DNA of 16,598 bases from Marinospirillum sp. (GTDB lineage Bacteria > Pseudomonadota > Gammaproteobacteria > Pseudomonadales > Halomonadaceae). The position numbers were made by a program, and so were the translations under genes. Every line of letters starts with the position of its first letter. Within the stretch, counting starts at the first letter, position 1. The stretch is from the NCBI RefSeq assembly GCF_014859565.1, contig NZ_JACUUA010000066.1:1-16598 (forward strand), in the 5' to 3' direction. Below are positions 1 to 9,500 of this stretch, piece by piece. The notes beneath the pieces were generated by a model. The model was not told the origin of the DNA. It worked only from the letters and a program-made list of their open reading frames with translations, and ran no database searches.

Positions 1-14
1 TTCTGATAAAGCAT
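1..14 (-). CDS. Start of a downstream gene leaving the window (candidate DruE helicase)
   Basis: Only the first four codons are visible on the minus strand: ATG CTT TAT CAG, giving M-L-Y-Q, then the window ends. The start is supported by an AAGGAG ribosome binding site that lies inside the last codons of the preceding gene, about 8 bases before the ATG. The two genes are therefore adjacent, co-directional and probably translationally coupled. The product cannot be read from four codons. Inference: if the upstream gene is DruH, the expected partner is the very large DruE helicase (DUF1998 type). This start is where that gene should begin. Confidence 0.55.
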
Positions 15-19
15 GATGT

Positions 20-3000
20 TCACTCCTTTATTGAATCTGCTTGAGCCATAGCTAGGCCAAGCTGATAGGCTAAATCGAACCAGATCGAATCGAACTGACG
101 TGCGCTTCTAAGGCTGAACAAGCGTGCCGGCTCCGCCTGCCATTGTTGCCCGTGACCGGCGTAGGTGTCGAAGGCAGCCATGAATGGGAGCATGACGGCA
201 GTCAGCTTAAAATCATTGATCGGGAGATTGCAGCGAGCCAGAAGCATTTGACCATGAGATGTATCCAGGAAAGCGCCAATATCAATGCTGGCACTACTTG
301 GATAGTTAAGGTTTTCAGCAGAATTCCGATGGAACATCTGCTGCATAGCAGATCTCTCGCCCCCATCAAAAAGTTGACCCAACCAAAGCTTGGTGAGTAA
401 CGATGGGTTATTTAAAAAGAGTCCGACGTCCTGACTTTTCAAGTCGAAATAGCGATGTAAGCCCTGATCAAAGATGAAACGCAGAGCCGGTTGCCAGCGT
501 GATAGGAACTGACTCTTACCCTGGATGTCTTTGCCTTTTTCAGAGAGCTGGTTCGTCGGATTCGCAACAAAATTTTGGTGAAGCACTTCGAAGGCACACA
601 ACCAGTGGTCGGGTGCGATCAATAGCCATTCAAATGGCAGCTCTTTTGGTAGCCGCTCAGCCAAATGACTTGAGAAGTCGTCCAAACGCAGAGTGCACAT
701 GGCAAGTGCTTTTGGCTCTTGGATCAGCGCCTGACAAATATCCAAGCTTGCCAGCGGCAGGTGGTGAAGCTTCTCCAGAAGAAGTTCCAGCGTCTGCCAG
801 TCTTCGGATTTTGGATCATCAGCCATTTTGCTTAATGCTTCCCTGAGGAGCCGCGACCGCTCCTCCCAGCTTGCTTCACAAAGTGCCTCTTTAAGTGGGC
901 TCAATGAATTAGATAATTGGTCTGCAGGCGGCACAATCGCTGGGCGACTGTATAAAGAGGAGTCATCCGGCGTGTACAGCAACCAAGGACCAATAGCATC
1001 ATCAGGCAAGTTGACCAACCATTGACCGGTAAAAACCTGCTCTGAGAAATGTAGCGGAAGAATAACCTGTTCATGTTCAGGCTCTGCCAATGGCAAGCCC
1101 ATTATAAGTCCTTCAGCTTGGGGTTGGTCGAGCAAGAGATCCCGACTTCCGTCGCTCAATGACGCTATTGTTCGCTGATTATTTAGCTGGATGCGAGTTG
1201 AGTAACGAGCTATCTGCAAACGAGCCAGCGTTTGGTGTGCATGAATCAGCTCTAGCTGCACAGTATGATCAAGTCCAGGATGACAAGACAGCATTTGCTG
1301 AATAGTAGGTATGAGCTCAAACAACCGGATTTCTCGGATACCCGAGTAACGAATTTCCTGGGTCAGTGTAGAGCGATGATCTCCCCCGCTAGATGTTAAG
1401 TGGATCCGCCAATTTTCGGCTCCTTGAGCTGACATCAGGATCGCGCGACAACCAATCAGCTCTTCAAGTGTTAAGGCCTGATTCGAATTGACGGGGGTTT
1501 CGTTGCGCAACAAGGTGACGCCATACCCTGGAAAGGGCAGTGTGAGTTTTTGTTCACCATCTGGCCATTGCAGGCAAAGCTTAACCGTGTTGGCAGGCGG
1601 ATTGCTGCTGCTCTTTAAATGAAGGGCAAGATCAGTACCATCATGGCGAGAATCAAGCGATATTTGTTCACTCTCACAACGTACAGGCACATCAGGCCAT
1701 TGATGCAGAATAATTGAGCCTTCAGATGGGCTAGCGCCTGGAGTGTAGGTGATGTATGCCCCAGCATTTAACAATACAGCGCGGGTACTTAATAAGCGGT
1801 GACCATCTTTACGCCATAATAAACGACACAAGCCTGATGGCTCCGCCTGCTCGAGGGGAACCTCTGTGCCCTGGCTACGAACAAAGAGTTCATGCGCGGG
1901 CGCATAACTAGAGAGCCCACCTTCATGCTCAATTCGTAAGCGTGGTTTGCCTCGGAACAATGATCCCGGTACTGATATGGCTTCAGGAGCACTTCCCTGC
2001 CAGTACGCATCAGGGGCTTGGGAAGTGTTTGCATTGATTGTGACAACGAATGGTTGTTGTTTGTACGTTAGCCGGGTAATGCCAGCAGGAAGCTTAAGCA
2101 GAATTTGTCCATCAGCAAGGCAATCAAAAACCTCTTCGGCCTCACCTTCCTCAGAAAAAATGACCGTTCTAGCAGGCATGGCAGCCAGAGCAGACTCTCC
2201 TTTGACCATTGCATCACCTTGTGCAAGCAGACGGGCAAAAGGATAAGCATTTTCAAAAATCAGCGGTTCGTCTAGGCTCAATGCCTCCCCGCCGGGAAGA
2301 TTGGCAACATGCAAAGTAGCACCCCAGCGACTCACTATCAGCTGGGAGGCATCATACAAGTTGATGATTGCCGGTAGTGGTCTGGCTACCAATTGATACT
2401 CGTCATCTCTGAGCAATGCTTCGCCAACTAGATGCTCTTTTTCTCCTATGCGCAGGAGCAGTTGAAAGTTGGGCGGCAGCGCGCCCTGTTCCATGCCAAG
2501 AGCCTCGGCAATCTGTCCGCTATTGGCCTGAGCCTGCATTATGAAGGAAAGCTCGTAGATGGGACAGGAACCATCCGAACTGAAACGCAAACCACGCTGG
2601 ATTTGGAACGGCGGCCTACGACTCTGTGGTCTGACGCCTGCAACCTCTTTAACAAGTCCTTTAATCAGGCTGGCAGCCGCTTGAGAGTCCAGTGCTATTG
2701 GAAAAAGCCCCTCCCAGTTGGGACATTCATTTTGCAGCTGTATGATTGGATCTTCTGCATCCTGCAGTGCATAACTAGTGCGGATATGCAGCACTGTTTT
2801 TACCAGATTATCCAGCAGCTCGTAGACTGGTGCCTGCTGGTAGCAGGCAGGTAACAACGCAGCCTGAGCCTCTATCCCTTGGCGAATCTGATCATCCTGA
2901 AGGCCGTACTGGAGCGCTTGACGGGTCACCATTCGCAATAGGCCAGATAACCCACCTTGCGCTGATTCGACAAGGCGCATGGGTAAGCCGCCATTGACAG

Positions 3001-3361
3001 CAACCAATCCAATGAAGCGTTTGCCTTCATTTTGGATTGCGGTTTGCAGAAGCCACTGACGGTGACCATCTATAACCATCTGACGAATCTGGTTATAGGG
3101 CAGTCCGTTTAATCCGACTTCCTCGCACAGAGGCCCCCAGCGCCATGCACCACCTGAATATCTCCTCTTCCACCATTCGGCGGCAAACAACAACCATGCT
3201 TGAGAGTATCGGGTGGTTAAACCTCTTCCTTCAGGAGTTGACCGTAATAGCTGGCAAAGACCCTCAAACTCTTCTGTAGATGTTTTGTAAGCAAAAAGGG
3301 GGCGTCCATCAGGTTTTTGAAGCCCTCGTCTAGCAAGAAATTCCCTGATCCACTGTTCCAT
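20..3361 (-). CDS. Large STY4851/ECs_5259 (YjiT-like) family protein, candidate DruH of Druantia type III
   Basis: Intact reading frame of 1113 residues from ATG at 3361, with a GCAGG ribosome binding site 5 bases upstream. An in-frame GTG two codons earlier (3367) is possible but worse placed. The N-terminus reads WIREFLARRGL then KPDGRPLFAYK, followed by AAEWWKRRYSGGAWRW (around residues 60-77) and NGGLPMRLVESAQGG (around 124-138). I recognise this pattern, from memory, as the STY4851/ECs_5259/YjiT family, usually about 1100 residues. The middle (about 250-850) looks beta-rich; the C-terminus is helical. I see no Walker motif, HExxH, signal peptide or membrane segment. Family knowledge: proteins of this type are the DruH component of type III Druantia and sit next to the DruE helicase; their biochemical role is unknown. 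The next gene starts 6 bases past the stop, which fits a druH-druE operon. The open frame is certain; the family call is moderately confident and rests on no database search. Confidence 0.75.
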   Translation of the reverse strand: MEQWIREFLARRGLQKPDGRPLFAYKTSTEEFEGLCQLLRSTPEGRGLTTRYSQAWLLFAAEWWKRRYSGGAWRWGPLCEEVGLNGLPYNQIRQMVIDGHRQWLLQTAIQNEGKRFIGLVAVNGGLPMRLVESAQGGLSGLLRMVTRQALQYGLQDDQIRQGIEAQAALLPACYQQAPVYELLDNLVKTVLHIRTSYALQDAEDPIIQLQNECPNWEGLFPIALDSQAAASLIKGLVKEVAGVRPQSRRPPFQIQRGLRFSSDGSCPIYELSFIMQAQANSGQIAEALGMEQGALPPNFQLLLRIGEKEHLVGEALLRDDEYQLVARPLPAIINLYDASQLIVSRWGATLHVANLPGGEALSLDEPLIFENAYPFARLLAQGDAMVKGESALAAMPARTVIFSEEGEAEEVFDCLADGQILLKLPAGITRLTYKQQPFVVTINANTSQAPDAYWQGSAPEAISVPGSLFRGKPRLRIEHEGGLSSYAPAHELFVRSQGTEVPLEQAEPSGLCRLLWRKDGHRLLSTRAVLLNAGAYITYTPGASPSEGSIILHQWPDVPVRCESEQISLDSRHDGTDLALHLKSSSNPPANTVKLCLQWPDGEQKLTLPFPGYGVTLLRNETPVNSNQALTLEELIGCRAILMSAQGAENWRIHLTSSGGDHRSTLTQEIRYSGIREIRLFELIPTIQQMLSCHPGLDHTVQLELIHAHQTLARLQIARYSTRIQLNNQRTIASLSDGSRDLLLDQPQAEGLIMGLPLAEPEHEQVILPLHFSEQVFTGQWLVNLPDDAIGPWLLYTPDDSSLYSRPAIVPPADQLSNSLSPLKEALCEASWEERSRLLREALSKMADDPKSEDWQTLELLLEKLHHLPLASLDICQALIQEPKALAMCTLRLDDFSSHLAERLPKELPFEWLLIAPDHWLCAFEVLHQNFVANPTNQLSEKGKDIQGKSQFLSRWQPALRFIFDQGLHRYFDLKSQDVGLFLNNPSLLTKLWLGQLFDGGERSAMQQMFHRNSAENLNYPSSASIDIGAFLDTSHGQMLLARCNLPINDFKLTAVMLPFMAAFDTYAGHGQQWQAEPARLFSLRSARQFDSIWFDLAYQLGLAMAQADSIKE

Positions 3362-3592
3362 GTACACCTGCCTGAATTATAAGAAATGTTGAAAGCTAGG
3401 TTTGAATGCTATCCCATTAAAACACAACATATTCGAGACAAAACTTTAGATCTAATCTGCCAAATTTATTTATGGAATCGGAACTATACCACCATAAAAA
3501 CCACACTCAATACCTTCTAAAGTTTCACGCTCAGCAGTCAAACCAGGATTGGTGAATCAACACTTGCATCATTCATCCCAGGCAGGTCAAAG
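3362..3592. other. AT-rich spacer between the ATPase gene and the candidate druH
   Basis: This spacer of about 230 bases is clearly richer in A and T than the flanking genes and holds no convincing open frame on either strand. Both neighbours are transcribed leftwards, so it should hold the 3' end of the ATPase transcript and the promoter of the candidate druH. A perfect TATAAT lies on the minus strand at 3376-3381. It has no good -35 partner and sits so close to the ATG that the leader would be only a few bases. I see no clear hairpin-plus-T-tract terminator for the ATPase gene. Confidence 0.5.
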
Positions 3593-5836
3593 TTAACTGT
3601 GGCGAGCCGCTGGGCGTTCCATTTCTTTCAGTTGCGGTGCGGGTCGTCCTGGGTGCACAAATCCAATGGGGTTGGCTTGATGTTGCTGCTGGGCGGCAAT
3701 TTCATCTTCCAGTGCCTGCAATAAGGATTGCAGCCCGATACTTCTACCCTGTAGGTGCAAGCGGCGCATTGCCGTTTCTACATTGCCGGGGCTGACTTGC
3801 AGGCGTTGTAATCGGCTTAATGGCATGTCTTCCAGTGCCTGAAGCTGGGCTGGATTATCTTTAAGCACTTCAGCCAGTAGACCTTGCAGTTGTTGTGCTT
3901 CCAGCCAGTCAAAAGCTACTTTTAAATCAAAGCGGCGCATGACGGCTGTATCCAGAGTCTGAAAGCGGTTGCTGGTGGCAATAAAGATGCCCTCAAAACG
4001 CTCCAGTTGCACCAGCATTTCGTTCACCATGCTGATTTCCCAGCTTCTTAAGTGGCTGCCGCTGCGGCTATTCAGAAAAGTGTCGGCTTCATCCAGCAGC
4101 AAAATGGCTCCTTTAGCCTTGGCTTCTGCAAACATGCCCGCCATGTTGCTTTCTGTCCCGCCCACGTAGGGATCCAGCAAGCTGCTTGCTGATTTCACCA
4201 GCAATGGACGATCCAGCTCTTTTGCCAGATAAGCTGCAAAAGCGGTTTTACCGGTTCCCGGATGCCCATGCAGGCATAGGCGTGCATGACCAATACGCTG
4301 GATCTGGCGCACGACTCGCTTCATACCCGGCCGAGTATTCAGCCAGTCCGGCCGATATTCTGGAAACTTCTGTGTTTTACCCTTTAGCACTTCCGGCCGG
4401 TACCAGTCTTCAGGAAATTTCTTCCCCTCTGCTTTTAAGCGCTGCTCCAGCAGGGTGAGGATTTTCTTCTGATTCTGTATGGGTTTTTGTTCGTGCATCA
4501 GTGCGCCCAGCCGTTTGAGCTGTGCCAGATGTGCCGGGGTAACCCAGTTCGCTTTCGACAGCCACTCACGAAAAGAATCGGTCACCGGCAGGGGGCTTAA
4601 CTGCTCCAGCCTTTGTTGCTGCTGTGCCTGCTTTTTCGGTACAGGCACTTCTAGGACTAGATCAAAACGCCGCAGGTACGCAGGATCGAGCATATCAATA
4701 CGGTTACTCAGCCATAGCGTTGGGGAGGCATTGGATTCTAATTGCAGGTTGATCCAGGCTTTGGGGGGCGGGTTACGATGATCACGGAAGGCATCTTCCA
4801 TTTCGTCGAACAAAAACAGGGTGTCTGGTTTGCTCTGCAACATCAGCTGACCAAGCACCAAAAGGTTGATGCGTTTGGCAGCGGGTGTCATGTCACCATC
4901 TGAGTCCACTACTGGCACAGCATGAAGATCACACTTCAGCCAGCTGGCAAGGCTGCTGGCGAGCAGGGTTTTACCCACCCCCGGGCGACCGTAGAGCAGT
5001 ATATTCACCCCTTTTTTACGCTGCTGTACGGCCTGCTGTAAATAGTCATACAGGAATTGCAGTTCTGGCACATAATCAAAGGATTTCTGTGTCAGCACCG
5101 GGGTTTCAACTTTGGGACAAAGCCCCTTGTAGGCATCATCTATCTGCTGCTCTAAGGTCTGCTCGGCCGGCTGATGCAGCACCAGAACATTGTTTAGCTG
5201 ATTGGTCATGCTGCCAGCGTCTAAGCAGTCTTCCAGATCAGTGATGTGCATGGTTCTGTCCATCAGCATAAAGCGATAGAGCAAATGGTTTTCCTTGGCC
5301 AAAGAGTAAAGGCTGCCCGCAGGCAGAAACAGCAGCTGCTCCAGCAAATCCAGGCCATGGCGCAGGTGCTTGATGCACACTTGATCGGTAGCTTGAGAAA
5401 GCACCGGATGACGAACTTTCAACCACAGCAAGCCCAAAAAACTTTTTTCCGCTGAGCTGAGCTGCATACGGCTAGCCAGCAGTTCTACAGCCTGCATGAG
5501 CGGCCCTTCAAAGGCGCCCTTCGGGGTTTTCTGTTGTTTCAACCAGTTTTTCAGCAAAGCCACTTCTTGAGGATGACTGCCGGTTTCACTGCTAAGGTAA
5601 CGGCGACGACGGCTGCCAAAAAGCTTGGAGTCGTCGTCTGATTCTTCTGGTATAGATATATCAAATAACGGCAGCAGTTCTTCCCAGTTAAGATTGGCAT
5701 TCAATTGATGTTGACGTTCTGCCAGTACCAGCAGCCGTGCAGCCAGCATTTGTGCTACCAGCTGCTCTTCTTTTGCAGACTTGGTGCTGATTGTGGTGGT
5801 GGGGATGCTCGTCGATTGAATTTGGTTCCATAACAT
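3593..5836 (-). CDS. Tandem AAA+ ATPase, probable partner of a VWA/metallopeptidase protein
   Basis: Intact 747-residue cytosolic ATPase with two AAA+ modules. Module 1: Walker A GRPGVGKT (283-290), Walker B FLFDEMED (341-348), sensor-1 Asn in SNR (377-379) and an arginine pair before FDLVLEV (389-390). Module 2: Walker A GHPGTGKT (524-531), a VGGTESNMAGMF segment (558-569) of the Cdc48/FtsH type, Walker B LLLDEAD (579-585), SNR (622-624) and RRFD (634-637). Residues 1-250 are mostly helical, without recognised motifs. The start has a strong AGGAGGT ribosome binding site about 8 bases upstream. The gene is divergent from the damaged DUF2201-type gene, with 108 bases between the starts. AAA+ ATPases commonly work with VWA-domain proteins to remodel or insert cofactors into targets, so pairing is inferred from family precedent and position. 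No specific substrate can be named. Both ATP sites look catalytically complete although the likely partner is broken. Confidence 0.88.
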   Translation of the reverse strand: MLWNQIQSTSIPTTTISTKSAKEEQLVAQMLAARLLVLAERQHQLNANLNWEELLPLFDISIPEESDDDSKLFGSRRRRYLSSETGSHPQEVALLKNWLKQQKTPKGAFEGPLMQAVELLASRMQLSSAEKSFLGLLWLKVRHPVLSQATDQVCIKHLRHGLDLLEQLLFLPAGSLYSLAKENHLLYRFMLMDRTMHITDLEDCLDAGSMTNQLNNVLVLHQPAEQTLEQQIDDAYKGLCPKVETPVLTQKSFDYVPELQFLYDYLQQAVQQRKKGVNILLYGRPGVGKTLLASSLASWLKCDLHAVPVVDSDGDMTPAAKRINLLVLGQLMLQSKPDTLFLFDEMEDAFRDHRNPPPKAWINLQLESNASPTLWLSNRIDMLDPAYLRRFDLVLEVPVPKKQAQQQQRLEQLSPLPVTDSFREWLSKANWVTPAHLAQLKRLGALMHEQKPIQNQKKILTLLEQRLKAEGKKFPEDWYRPEVLKGKTQKFPEYRPDWLNTRPGMKRVVRQIQRIGHARLCLHGHPGTGKTAFAAYLAKELDRPLLVKSASSLLDPYVGGTESNMAGMFAEAKAKGAILLLDEADTFLNSRSGSHLRSWEISMVNEMLVQLERFEGIFIATSNRFQTLDTAVMRRFDLKVAFDWLEAQQLQGLLAEVLKDNPAQLQALEDMPLSRLQRLQVSPGNVETAMRRLHLQGRSIGLQSLLQALEDEIAAQQQHQANPIGFVHPGRPAPQLKEMERPAARHS

Positions 5837-5944
5837 GGGGCGATACCTCCTGCAGCTGTTGAGGAATGATCATACCGCCCTACTGCGACACAATGAGTCG
5901 CACGACAAGGATAAGCTAGGCACAAGCCAAAAGGGAGAACACTG
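5837..5944. promoter_or_regulatory. Divergent promoter region with a 6-bp inverted repeat
   Basis: This 108-base gap separates the divergently transcribed ATPase gene and the DUF2201-type pseudogene and must contain both start regions. It holds both ribosome binding sites: AGGAGGT on the minus strand near 5844-5850, and AGGGAG at 5932-5937, seven bases before the ATG at 5945. A perfect inverted repeat, TGCGAC at 5884-5889 and GTCGCA at 5897-5902 with a 7-base spacer, sits near the middle. That is a plausible place for an operator serving both genes. I found no -35/-10 pair good enough to assign. A binding protein is speculation. Confidence 0.4.
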
Positions 5945-6434
5945 ATGACGTTAAACAGCTATCGTCTGCCCAATGAATCCGAACAGTCATTAAAGCAGCA
6001 AGCGTTACAGACTTGGGTGGCCGATCGGGCACGACTCTTATTGCAGCATCCGTTTACGGCCAGCCTGGCCTTGCATCTGGAGCTGGTGCCAGTTGTTGAC
6101 TCCAGAGTGATGACGGCGGCCACCGATGGTCGGCGAGTCTTTTTTAACCCACTGCTCTTGCAGACTTTGACTGCAGACCAGCGGTTGTTTGTGCTGGCAC
6201 ATGAGGTCTGGCACTGTGCTGCCCGCCATTTTGATCGGCAGCTGGAGCCGTCCTTCACGCCGTCATCTGCACAGGGGGTTGATTCTGCCGGGGATGCAAA
6301 GCAGCCGCTTGGCACCAGAAAACCCGCCTGGATTCCCCGTGTTATGGGTGCTGACATCGGACAGCCGTGTGCCCACAAGTTGGGGACAGACGCTATTTCT
6401 TGACCCACATCAGCAAGGGATACACGGTGAATAA
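5945..6434 (+). pseudogene. Internally deleted metallopeptidase/VWA-like (DUF2201-type) gene
   Basis: The first frame, 5945-6403, begins with a good start and AGGGAG site. It encodes a family-typical N-terminus: HPFTASLALHLELVPV (residues 35-50), TAATDGRRVFFNP (57-69) and the zinc-protease signature HEVWHC (86-91), with catalytic Glu87 between His86 and His90. After about residue 98 the sequence stops looking like the family and ends at codon 152. In another frame, from about 6300 to the TAA at 6432-6434, the DNA encodes GFPVLWVLTSDSR and then WGQTLFLDP. This resembles the conserved C-terminal strand of the VWA-like domain in full-length DUF2201 proteins, which are about 400 residues long. 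So the N- and C-termini survive, while the rest of the metallopeptidase domain and nearly all the VWA domain, including its MIDAS metal site, are missing and the frame is shifted. The joint lies somewhere in 6235-6305. The short product might fold partly but cannot be the complete enzyme. Confidence 0.75.
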
Positions 6435-6452
6435 TGATTTGTGTTTTTCCTT

Positions 6453-6481
6453 CACGGGCTGGCAGAATCCAAGATCCCGTG
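6453..6481. repeat. Inverted repeat before recC, weak terminator candidate
   Basis: CACGGG (6453-6458) and CCCGTG (6476-6481) form a perfect 6-bp inverted repeat with a 17-base loop. A T-rich but interrupted stretch (6482-6500) follows, just before the recC ribosome binding site. It could end transcription from the upstream pseudogene. The long loop and the broken T-run make it weak. Confidence 0.25.
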
Positions 6482-6515
6482 TTGGACTTTTATTACTATT
6501 TAACAAGGATGCCTC

Positions 6516-9500
6516 ATGCCTGCACAGCTTGACTCTCTTGAACCCGGTCTGATCATTCTGCAGGGTAATCGTCTGGAAGATCAGCGTGATTTGCTAACCC
6601 AGTGGATTAAAAAATACCCGCTGAACCCCCTGGAAAACGAAACCATTCTGGTGCAAAGCAACGGGATAGCCCAATGGTTAAAAATGGCACTGGCACGGGA
6701 TGAAGAGGGCTGCGGAATAGCCGCCTCGATGCAGGTTGGCTTACCCGGCCGATTTTTGTGGCAAGCCTATCGCAGCATCTTTGATGAGCTGCCGGAGGTT
6801 TCACCTTTTGACAAGTCGCCGCTGACTTGGCGTTTGTATCGCCTGCTTGGAAACCTGCCAGCAAACTCTGAACAACTAAAACCACTGCAAGGTTTTCTAA
6901 ACCAGGATGATGATCCGCGCCGACTGCATCAACTCGCGGCTAACCTGGCTGATCTTTATGATCAGTATCAGGTGTATCGCGCAGACTGGCTTAAAGCCTG
7001 GGAAAAAAATCAGGATGGACACCAGCCGGACATCCTTATTAAGCCGGATGGCACGAAAAAAGAATTAGCAGCAGCCGATTCCTGGCAGCCGCTGATTTGG
7101 CGTTGGTTGTGTGCTGACATCGAGGCCGATGATAGTCTGGGCAAAGCCGAATGGGTGCGTGCCAGCCGTGCCAGCATTCACCAGGATGTTATTAAAAAAT
7201 GCGAAGAGTTTACTGAAGACCTGCGCCCGGAAGACTTACCACGCCGAGTGCTGGTATTTGGTATTTCGTCTCTACCACATCAGACCCTGGAGCTGTTTAA
7301 GGCTCTGGCTCCTTTCACTCAGCTACTGATCTTTGCCAGCAACCCCTGCCAGCACTACTGGGGTGATCTGGTTGAAGGCAAGGAGCTGCTGCGCCGTGAG
7401 TATCGGCGCATTGCTGAACGTAAAATTGACACCTCACTCGACCCTGAAGACCTGCACCTAGCCGGTCACCCGCTGCTGGCTTCCTGGGGCAAGCAGGGGC
7501 GTGATTATTTGCACCTGCTGGATGAACAGGATGAGCCTGCCAGCTATCAGGAGCGTGTTCAGCTAGCTGTTCAGAGCAACATCGACCTCTACCGCGACCC
7601 CTTAGAGGAAGAAGGCAACAACTGCCTGCTGATCCAGTTGCAGTCAGACATTTTGAACCTTCGATCCCTGCAAGAACGTCAGGCTGCACAAACCGAAATC
7701 AACCCGCAAACTGATACCAGTCTGCAGTTTTTGATCGCTCATTCACCCCAGCGTGAAGTGGAAATCTTGCACGATCAACTGCTGGCTGAGTTTGAGAAAA
7801 ATCCCAAACTGCCGCCCCGCGAAGTACTGGTGATGGTGCCGGATATCAATGTTTATGCGCCTCATATTCAAGCGGTGTTTGGTCGTTATGCAGGTCAGGG
7901 CGACCAACCTGATCCGCGCTTTTTGCCTTTTCATATTGCAGACCAGGGGCAACGCGGCCAGAACACCCTGCTGATTGCATTGGAAAAACTCCTGCATCTG
8001 CCCAGTTCTCGTTTTGCAGTCAGTGAACTGTTGGATCTACTCGACACCCCTTCGTTGCGTCAGCGTTATGGGCTGGCAGAAACCGACCTGCCACGCTTAA
8101 AAGAGTGGATCCAGGGCGCTAATATCCGCTGGGGCTTAAATGCAACCCAGCGTGCCGATCTGGATTTACCCGCAAACGAACAAAACACCTGGTTGTTTGG
8201 TTTGCGACGCTTGCTGCTGGGTTTTGCTGCCGGTGACAGCGAAGCCTGGAAAGGCATTGAACCCCATGATGAAGTGGCCGGTCTGGAAGCCGCCCTGTTA
8301 GGACCGTTGGATCTGTTGCTGCGTGACCTGCAAACCACACGTGATGCTTTAAAAGTGCGTCACGCCCCGGAGCAGTGGATTGAACAGCTCAACCTGCTGT
8401 TGCAGACCTTTTTTGTCGAAACCAGCAAAGCGGATGCCTGGGCATTAACCAACCTGGAAGTACAACTGGAAAAATTGGAAAGCTACTGGCAGCAAGGGAA
8501 GCTGGTCGAAGAAAAATTACCCTTGGAAGTGGTGCGCGAAGAGCTTTTAAGCGCTCTGGATCAGCCCAACCTGACTCAAAAATTTCTCGGCGGTTCGATC
8601 AACTTTGCCACCCTGATGCCGATGCGGGCGATTCCCTTTCAGCAGGTCTGGCTGCTGGGCATGAACGATGGCGACTATCCGCGCAGCGTGAGCCCGGCTG
8701 ATTTTGATTTGATGGCGAAAGACTACCGACCCGGTGATCGCTCACGCCGCGAGGATGACCGCTATCTCTTTTTAGAGGCTCTGCTCTCCGCACGTGAAAA
8801 ACTGGTCATCAGCTGGGTCGGGCGCAGCATTCGAGACAACAGCGAACGCCCACCTTCGGTATTAGTTGGACAGCTTCGCGACCACCTGGCTGCTGGCTGG
8901 ACGCTGGAAGGCCACGACCCAAAGAGCAAAACCACCGCTGGCCAAGCGCTGTTGAAGGCACTCACCACAGAACACCCGCTGCAGCCGTTTAGTCGTAAAT
9001 ACTTCAAACCGGATCGAGACCCACAGCTGTTTACCTATGCACATGAATGGCGTCAACTTCATAATCTAGGTGAGAGGGTGTCTACCGGTCAGAAACTAGC
9101 CAAGTGGCAACCAGAAACGCCCGTCACCCTAAGGCAGTTGGCGGACTTTCTGCGTCATCCGGTCAAAACCTTTTACAGTCAACGCCTCGGCATTCACTGG
9201 TATGACCAGAAAGAAATGCTGCTGGATGAAGAGGTCTTTGATTTGAACGGGCTGGAAGGCTGGTCTCTGGACAATGAAGTGATCCAGCAAGTGACCCGCG
9301 ACTTGATCAACAACCCAAGCATGGATCTGGAAACCTATCTTCAGCACACCTGTCAGCGTTTGCAGCACAAAGGTCGCCTGGCTTTCCCGCCTTTTGGTTT
9401 ACTGCAAAGTGAAAGCCTGCAGCAAAAGTTGTTGCAACCTTTACAAAGCCATGCAGAACTCTTGAATAATACCCATCCTGCAGAGATTTTTTTTAGCCGC

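Noticed and set aside
499..846. Plus-strand frames inside the candidate druH (499-846, 1947-2246, 2432-2854)
   Set aside because: They are antisense to a continuous 1113-residue frame, have no good ribosome binding sites, and their composition is that of shadow frames.
3376..3381. Perfect TATAAT as the candidate druH promoter
   Set aside because: There is no -35 partner, and the implied start of transcription would leave too short a leader for the GCAGG site at the ATG. It is probably chance in AT-rich DNA.
6189..6434. Separate 81-residue plus-strand open frame
   Set aside because: Only its last 40 or so codons look like protein, and they resemble the C-terminus of the VWA-like domain. It is the displaced 3' part of the pseudogene starting at 5945, not a gene of its own.
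6367..6552. 61-residue plus-strand frame reaching into recC
   Set aside because: It has no ribosome binding site, its composition is not protein-like, and it overlaps both the pseudogene tail and the recC start in another frame.
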